A stretch of DNA of 9,939 bases from Lentisphaerota bacterium (GTDB lineage Bacteria > Verrucomicrobiota > Lentisphaeria > Victivallales > GWF2-50-93): NCBI GenBank assembly GCA_025360875.1, contig JANYBI010000469.1:1-9939 (forward strand), written 5' to 3'. Both the position numbers and the translations under genes were made by a program. How positions within the stretch are numbered: position 1 is the stretch's first letter; each line of letters opens with the position of its first letter. Positions 5,438-9,939 of the stretch are shown here, in pieces. The notes below the pieces were generated by a model. It worked only from the letters and a program-made list of their open reading frames with translations. It was not told where the DNA came from and ran no database searches.

Positions 5438-6526
5438 ATGAAGAACATCCAGAATAAAGTTCAGAAAATGGCGGATGAGGCCGTTGATACCGGGAAAGAG
5501 CTTGGAATCCAGATCACGGCATATTTTGAAGGCGAGACTGTGGTCGACATCTGCTCAGGATTCGCAGATACGAAAAAAAGGGAACTCGTCAAATCAGACA
5601 CATTGTTTCCGGTATTCTCCACTACAAAGGGAATAGCCGCCACAATTATCCATATTCTCGCTGAAGAAGGAAAAGTCGACTATGATGCGAAAATCGCAAA
5701 ATACTGGCCTGAATTTGGCGTCAATGGGAAAGAGGACATCACCGTCCGCGATGTTCTGAAACATGGCGCCGGTCTGCCAAATATGCCGGCTGGTATTGCT
5801 TCCAGGGATCTTCTTGACTGGAAAAAGATGTGCACGGCTATGGCTAAGGAGAGACCTGTCTGGGAACCGGGAACAAAATCAGAATATCATGCTATAACTT
5901 ACAGCTGGCTGGTCGGGGAAATAGCGTGCCGTGTAGAAGGAAAATCCTTCTCCAGGATAATGGAGGACAAAATATGCAGTCCTCTCAAGATCAGGGATAT
6001 GTATGTGGGGATTCCAGACGGCGTTGAATCGCGTGTCGCAATACTGGTGGAGCCAGAAGTGAATCCAGACATGTTGAAGTCTCCAGATGCAAGTCCTGTA
6101 CCCGGATGGATATGTCCTCTACATGAATGGATGAACAAGCCCGAAGGCCGTCGCGCATGCGTTCCTGCGAGCAATGGTATCATGAGCGCCAGGGCGATTG
6201 CACGCCATTACGCCTCCCTTGTACCCGGAGGAATTGACGGAGTTGAACTTCTGACCCCGAGAAGAGTCAGAGCTGCAACACAGAGACAGCGGTTGAAGGA
6301 TAAGACTTTTTGCAACTTTGGACTGGGATACGGGCTGGGTGGCGACAAGGGCTCGACCCTTGGGAAGCGTCGCACCTCGTTCGGCCATGGCGGATACGGC
6401 GGCTCGATAGGATTTGCAGATCCCAGATACAGGTTTGCGGTCGGGGTCACGAAAAATCTCTTCTCCAAAGACGCGGCTCATCACCAGATAGTCTGCGAAA
6501 TCCGCAGAATACTGAAAATACCGTGA
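5438..6526 (+). CDS. Serine hydrolase, beta-lactamase/transpeptidase fold (EstB/LACTB-like)
   Basis: This is a 362-residue protein of the class C beta-lactamase-like (Pfam Beta-lactamase) family, whose members include esterases, D-amino peptidases and LACTB proteins. The catalytic SxxK motif is STTKG (Ser61, Lys64). The second motif is Tyr150 in EYHAITYSWLVGEI, the YHA form found in esterase-like members rather than the YxN of true beta-lactamases. The third is HGGYGGSIGFADP (His317-Gly318-Gly319), in place of KTG. No signal peptide or membrane segment is visible, so a cytoplasmic esterase or amidase is more likely than a secreted antibiotic-degrading enzyme; the substrate is unknown. AAAAGGGA lies 7 nt ahead of the ATG. 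It is apparently transcribed alone, and an inverted repeat of 9-nt units starts 9 nt after its stop codon. Confidence 0.85.
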   Translation: MKNIQNKVQKMADEAVDTGKELGIQITAYFEGETVVDICSGFADTKKRELVKSDTLFPVFSTTKGIAATIIHILAEEGKVDYDAKIAKYWPEFGVNGKEDITVRDVLKHGAGLPNMPAGIASRDLLDWKKMCTAMAKERPVWEPGTKSEYHAITYSWLVGEIACRVEGKSFSRIMEDKICSPLKIRDMYVGIPDGVESRVAILVEPEVNPDMLKSPDASPVPGWICPLHEWMNKPEGRRACVPASNGIMSARAIARHYASLVPGGIDGVELLTPRRVRAATQRQRLKDKTFCNFGLGYGLGGDKGSTLGKRRTSFGHGGYGGSIGFADPRYRFAVGVTKNLFSKDAAHHQIVCEIRRILKIP

Positions 6527-6535
6527 GGAAATTTT

Positions 6536-6652
6536 CAACCACAGAACACACGGAAGACACAGAAAATAATAAAATGAAATTATCTGCGAAACATTATTTT
6601 CATGATATTTGAATGTGATTTCCTTCTGTGTAATCTGTGTGTTCTGTGGTTG
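6536..6652. repeat. 117-bp inverted repeat unit with arms of 9-nt repeats
   Basis: The left arm (6536-6564) reads C then AACCACAGA, ACACACGGA, AGACACAGA. The right arm on the minus strand (6652-6624) reads C then AACCACAGA, ACACACAGA, TTACACAGA. They match at 26 of 29 positions, with the outer 16 nt perfect. The 59-nt AT-rich spacer (6565-6623) has no gene. The unit could fold into one long hairpin between the serine hydrolase and the DedA-PAP2 gene and may end or stabilise the upstream transcript. Because 9 nt equals three codons, frames through it give meaningless TEHTEDTE-like peptides. Confidence 0.8.
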
Positions 6653-6683
6653 ATCTCAATATGAATTTAGGGTTTTAACTAAG

Positions 6684-8789
6684 ATGGATTTTGCACATTA
6701 CATTGTAAAGTTCACAGAGAACTTCGGGTTCTGGGGCTATCTCATAGCCTTTCTGCTGGCTTTCCTGGAATCTCTGGCGTTTGTCGGGGGTTTTGTTCCG
6801 GGCACAACCGCAATAGTTCTGCTCGGTTTCATGTGTTTCCGAGGCTATCTGAACATCTACGTCCTAATGGCGGTAACGGTGATGGGGGCGATACTTGGTG
6901 ACAGCGCCAGCTACTGGCTGGGGACCAAGGGGACTCAATTCTTCAAGAAGGAGAACAGATTCCTCAAGGCCAGCCATCTCGACATGGGACAGAATTTCTT
7001 CAACAAACATGGGAACAAAAGCATTTTCCTGGGACGCTTCATCGGTATCATCCGTCCCATGATTCCTTTTGCGGCCGGACTTTCCAGGATGAACTACAAA
7101 GTATTCCTCTTCTGGAACGTCCTTAGCGGTATCGTATGGGGAGTCTCCCATATTTACATAGGTTATTTCTTCGGTGGTGCATTCAAGCTTATTGAAACAT
7201 GGTCAAAGAGGGTCTCGGTCCTTTTCCTGATTCTGATTGCAATCGGAATATTGTTCTGGCTGCTGGCGAAAGCATTCACTCCGTTCGCTTTTTTCATCTT
7301 CAGAATTGTCAATAGGATAGTAGAATCATTTCTCAAGACATATCCCGCACGCAAATTCATTGCAAGGTATCCTGAGGCTACAGCATTCATCGGACGGAGA
7401 TTTGACAGGAAGATTTTCTCTGGGCTGTCAATGACGCTGCTGACTTCGACCCTGCTGGCATTTCTGGCACTTTTCATAATTCTGGCAGATGGCATACTTG
7501 ACGCTGATCCGGTTACAGATCTCGATCAGAGGGTCGCCCTTTTCCTGGTATTTTTCCGTGACGCATTCCTGGTAAAAACATTCCTGTGGATTTCCCTTCT
7601 CGGAAAAATCCAGATAGTGATGTCCATTTCAGTGTCTCTCATCGCGATAATTCTGCTTTGGAACCGCAGACCCATGATATGGTCATTCATTGTAATGCTG
7701 GCGGTATGCGATGGAACTGTCTGGTTAATCAGAGAGTCTATTACAAGGCCACGTCCCATGGGAGTGATTCCTGCATATATTGAAAAGACACATTCGTTCC
7801 CCAGCGAACATTCGGCTCTTTCAGTGCTGCTTTACGGTTTCATATGCTATTTCATGGTACGCATCCTTTTCCGTAATCGTCCGCGTCTTTCCAAATGGAC
7901 TATTTTCCTTACCATGCTGCTAGTGGCGATGATCGGTTTCAGCCGTCTCTATATGGGAGCTCATTATTTCAGCGATGTGATCGGCGGATATCTCATAGGT
8001 GGCATATGCCTCATCACCAGCATCAGCCTTTTCGAATGGATTCTGCAGAGCGGCAGAGGAAGGACAAATGATTTCCATATTGAATCTGGACAGCGGAAAA
8101 TATTGACCTGTCTTCTGATCTTCATACCCTTCTGTTTCTTTTTCCTGTATGGCTCCTTGATGTACCGGCCTGAAATGATCAGAGGCAGGACCATGGAGAC
8201 AAACATGGTTTTGACGGCGAAGATTTCACCGCAGGAAATTTTTTCCTACAACAAATGGTCAAAATATACTATTGGACTTTCCGGGAGAAAGAGGGAGCCG
8301 GTTTCCTTCATGTTATGGATGAAAAACGATTTTCTGATAACTGAAGCCTTCATCGGGGGCGGATGGAAGATTCCGGACCAGCCGTCCATCAAGAACATCA
8401 TCAAGATGGGATTTGCCACGGCTGAAGGGAAATCCTATGATACGGCCCCGGTGACGCCGGTCTTCTGGCTCAACCAGTCAAATGACTTCGCCTTTGAAAG
8501 GTCAACTCCTGACTCGCGTCCAAAGATGCACTGCATCCGTTTCTGGAAGACAAACCTGGTTGATTCCAATGGGAATGTCCTTTACATCGGAGCATCTGGA
8601 AAGACAAATGAAAAGGGGAATCTGGACGTTGCAAATGAAAGAGATATAATCACAAACGGACTGAAAAGCACAGGCCTCGTCTCCTACGTCTCAAAAGAGA
8701 CATTCAGCGATCCCCTGACATCATCCAGAAGGACTTTCTCAATACACTACTTCTCCGACGGCATGGTCGCAGTGGTGATACTGAAATAG
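6684..8789 (+). CDS. Fusion of DedA, PAP2 phosphatase and LssY-like C-terminal domain, membrane protein
   Basis: This is a 701-residue polytopic inner-membrane protein with three parts. Residues about 10-170 are a DedA/SNARE-associated domain, a family linked to lipid (undecaprenyl-phosphate) flipping: FLLAFLES, FVPGTT, and FLGRFIGIIRPMIPFAAGLSRM (split around residues 115-136), then WNVLSGIVWG. Residues about 245-450 are a PAP2 lipid phosphatase: RPRP box at 355-358 (Arg350 where KX6RP usually has Lys), SFPSEHS at 371-377, and SRLYMGAHYFSD at 420-431 with His427 and Asp431. After one more membrane helix (about 473-491), residues 505-701 form a soluble domain resembling LssY C-termini (GGGWKIPDQPS, PVFWLNQSNDFAFER). 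Together they suggest dephosphorylation and translocation of a lipid carrier such as undecaprenyl pyrophosphate or a phosphatidate. The start has only TAGGG at 6668-6672, so translation may be modest. It ends 24 bp from a convergent gene. Confidence 0.87.
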   Translation: MDFAHYIVKFTENFGFWGYLIAFLLAFLESLAFVGGFVPGTTAIVLLGFMCFRGYLNIYVLMAVTVMGAILGDSASYWLGTKGTQFFKKENRFLKASHLDMGQNFFNKHGNKSIFLGRFIGIIRPMIPFAAGLSRMNYKVFLFWNVLSGIVWGVSHIYIGYFFGGAFKLIETWSKRVSVLFLILIAIGILFWLLAKAFTPFAFFIFRIVNRIVESFLKTYPARKFIARYPEATAFIGRRFDRKIFSGLSMTLLTSTLLAFLALFIILADGILDADPVTDLDQRVALFLVFFRDAFLVKTFLWISLLGKIQIVMSISVSLIAIILLWNRRPMIWSFIVMLAVCDGTVWLIRESITRPRPMGVIPAYIEKTHSFPSEHSALSVLLYGFICYFMVRILFRNRPRLSKWTIFLTMLLVAMIGFSRLYMGAHYFSDVIGGYLIGGICLITSISLFEWILQSGRGRTNDFHIESGQRKILTCLLIFIPFCFFFLYGSLMYRPEMIRGRTMETNMVLTAKISPQEIFSYNKWSKYTIGLSGRKREPVSFMLWMKNDFLITEAFIGGGWKIPDQPSIKNIIKMGFATAEGKSYDTAPVTPVFWLNQSNDFAFERSTPDSRPKMHCIRFWKTNLVDSNGNVLYIGASGKTNEKGNLDVANERDIITNGLKSTGLVSYVSKETFSDPLTSSRRTFSIHYFSDGMVAVVILK

Positions 8790-8813
8790 TACGTATTCAG
8801 TGAATATTTACCA

Positions 8814-9167
8814 TCATTTCTTGTTTGCTGATGGAGGAGAAGAAGGCAAAGTATCAGGTGAAAGGTTCTTATAGATGAAATAACCGGCAATTATTATGGC
8901 GGCTACCGACACAATCATGATGATGATTTGAATTATTATAAGAAACACACTCCCTTGTTTTCCAGTTTCAGGAACCGATATCTCCCGATCATCCACTACG
9001 GATGAGACTGGGACCGGACTTGTCTTTTCGACGACAAGAGGAGGAGGCTTGGCAGAAGGAGCATCATTCAGCTTAAGTTCGGATCCCCCACTCTTCTTTT
9101 CCTGTCCGCCGGAGGATAGAGGCGCATCCCTGAGCTTCAACTCATTGTTATTTCCATTATTGTTCAT
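8814..9167 (-). CDS. Small single-pass membrane protein with duplicated ELKLxDAP motif, unrecognised
   Basis: This 117-residue protein has no recognised family. Residues 1-72 are low in complexity and probably disordered (Asn-rich start, then Ser/Pro/Lys). They carry the same octapeptide twice: ELKLRDAP (9-16) and ELKLNDAP (30-37). A single strongly hydrophobic segment, rich in Ile, spans about 74-98, followed by a short Pro/Ser/Lys tail. There is no signal peptide or cysteine. The duplicated motif may be a short docking peptide exposed on one side of the membrane; this is a guess. AAGAGGA lies 13 nt or more from the ATG, longer than usual. The gene is just downstream of another minus-strand gene (65-bp gap) and convergent with the DedA-PAP2 gene. 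A good promoter-like sequence lies directly upstream. Confidence 0.7.
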   Translation of the reverse strand: MNNNGNNNELKLRDAPLSSGGQEKKSGGSELKLNDAPSAKPPPLVVEKTSPVPVSSVVDDREISVPETGKQGSVFLIIIQIIIMIVSVAAIIIAGYFIYKNLSPDTLPSSPPSANKK

Positions 9168-9174
9168 ATGGGCA

Positions 9175-9203
9175 ATTATATCCTCTTAATAACATTTATT
9201 CAA
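9175..9203 (-). promoter_or_regulatory. Sigma70-like promoter immediately ahead of the small membrane protein
   Basis: On the minus strand TTGAAT (9198-9203) is followed after exactly 17 nt by a perfect TATAAT (9175-9180). A start site 6-7 nt later would fall at about 9168, directly before the ATG at 9167, implying a leaderless or nearly leaderless transcript. The AAGAGGA at 9181-9187 would then lie within the promoter spacer and work only on read-through mRNA from the upstream gene. Confidence 0.4.
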
Positions 9204-9232
9204 CAACAATATCTACTGCATCATTCTCTTAT

Positions 9233-9939
9233 CTATGGAACTACCGCCCTGATGCGTTTCACGATGTCAATGAATTTCTCGTCGGATGGAGCGTCGAATA
9301 TTATTATCGCCGGTTGTAAATCTGCGAATTTCGCGCCCGGTTCCATGACGATGTCCATCTTGCGGGAGGCGTCCGGATGCTGTCCGCCATTTTCATCAAG
9401 CCAGAATGTGATATCAAAATCCTGCTGATGTACAGCAATCGCTCCATACTGTTTCCCAATCTTGTCGTCCTTCCATGCAGATACCGGCAGATAGTAGTTC
9501 GGAACCTTTGGCCCGTTGACCATATCGCCTTCTGCCAGACCGCCAATGAATGAATTCGCGTAGTGGTAGTAGTTCATCAGTCTCCAAGGCTTTGAATCAG
9601 TGTTCTCAATCCAGAGGAGCTGGGAAAGGAAGAATGGTTGCTTGGAATATACTGTAAAACGGTATGCCGTCCGGAAAGTCTTCTCCTTTTCAAAAATCAT
9701 GTCCACAACGACTTTTGACCCTTCCTCTACAACGTTGATCGATTCAACTTTGTCCGGCGCAATCCAGTTGTTGTTGTCCAGTTTCTGATGGATAAGAGGC
9801 TTAAAACTGCCAAGAATAATTCCATCCATTTCAACTCTGTCCCATGCATCGCCGGAATCCTTGTCCTTAACAAGTTTCATCACTCCATTGTCAATAGTGA
9901 TCTTCTTCCCCTCTTTCTCAACCTTGATCTTTCCCTTTG
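9233..9939 (-). CDS. Unrecognised beta-rich protein, 5' end beyond the window
   Basis: The frame is open to the right edge of the window, so the true start lies outside. GTG at 9881 and ATG at 9878 are internal, because the codons before them read sensible protein (ending in KKITIDNG before VMKLVKDKDSG). About 235 residues are visible up to the TAG at 9233-9235. The sequence alternates short hydrophobic and charged stretches, as in beta-sandwich proteins, with aromatic-rich parts (FFLSQLLWIENTDSKPWRL, MNYYHYANSF, ITFWLDENGGQHPDA). That look, with the NG-x-MKL-type start of a domain, recalls C-terminal regions of carbohydrate-active or galactose-mutarotase-fold proteins, but I do not recognise the family. 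No membrane segment is visible in this part. It probably precedes the small membrane protein in one transcript (65-bp gap). Confidence 0.7.
   Translation of the reverse strand, partial: KGKIKVEKEGKKITIDNGVMKLVKDKDSGDAWDRVEMDGIILGSFKPLIHQKLDNNNWIAPDKVESINVVEEGSKVVVDMIFEKEKTFRTAYRFTVYSKQPFFLSQLLWIENTDSKPWRLMNYYHYANSFIGGLAEGDMVNGPKVPNYYLPVSAWKDDKIGKQYGAIAVHQQDFDITFWLDENGGQHPDASRKMDIVMEPGAKFADLQPAIIIFDAPSDEKFIDIVKRIRAVVP

Noticed and set aside
6310..6612. 100-codon plus-strand frame ending in TTEHTEDTE
   Set aside because: It is an out-of-frame reading of the serine hydrolase running into the 9-nt repeats; the TE-rich tail is repeat translation.
8794..8806. Palindrome TATTCA-G-TGAATA between the convergent genes as a terminator
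   Set aside because: It is AT-rich with a one-base loop and no T-run; too weak to support the call.

Overview
The window looks like chromosomal DNA of a Gram-negative bacterium with moderate GC content (coding regions balanced, intergenic DNA AT-rich, judged by eye). The polyamine genes, the DedA-PAP2-LssY fusion and the periodic short-repeat families flanking small genes would suit an uncultured member of the PVC group (for example Lentisphaerae or Verrucomicrobia relatives). That placement is an inference; no rRNA or marker gene is present.

Layout. Positions 1-266 are an AT-rich leader region with a possible promoter and a tiny divergent reading frame. Positions 267-3261 (+) carry nspC (carboxy(nor)spermidine decarboxylase) and a carboxy(nor)spermidine dehydrogenase. 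A four-helix-bundle (23S intervening-sequence family) gene, framed by a 39-nt inverted repeat built of 7-nt units, separates them. Positions 3290-4040 hold a Y1 (HUH) REP-associated-type transposase gene between two mirrored sets of three hairpins, with a 12-bp direct repeat outside them. Positions 4023-5165 (-) encode a fold-type III ornithine decarboxylase. A 272-bp AT-rich gap follows, then a serine beta-lactamase-fold hydrolase (5438-6526, +). Next come a 117-bp inverted repeat of 9-nt units and a 701-residue DedA/PAP2/LssY-type membrane protein (6684-8789, +). A small single-pass membrane protein (8814-9167, -) and an unrecognised protein cut by the window edge (9233-9939, -) close the window.

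How it fits together. Ornithine decarboxylase makes putrescine. The dehydrogenase condenses a diamine with aspartate semialdehyde to a carboxy-polyamine, and NspC decarboxylates it to spermidine (or norspermidine). This is the S-adenosylmethionine-independent route, and all its dedicated enzymes are in about 5 kb. Removing the two insertion-like cassettes on paper gives a compact locus: nspC and the dehydrogenase about 30 nt apart, and the dehydrogenase stop converging on the decarboxylase stop within about 22 nt.

The most interesting material is non-coding: three structurally different inverted-repeat units (heptad, triple-hairpin REP-like, nonamer), each sitting at or just beyond a stop codon. 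No defence system, CRISPR array, rRNA or tRNA was seen.
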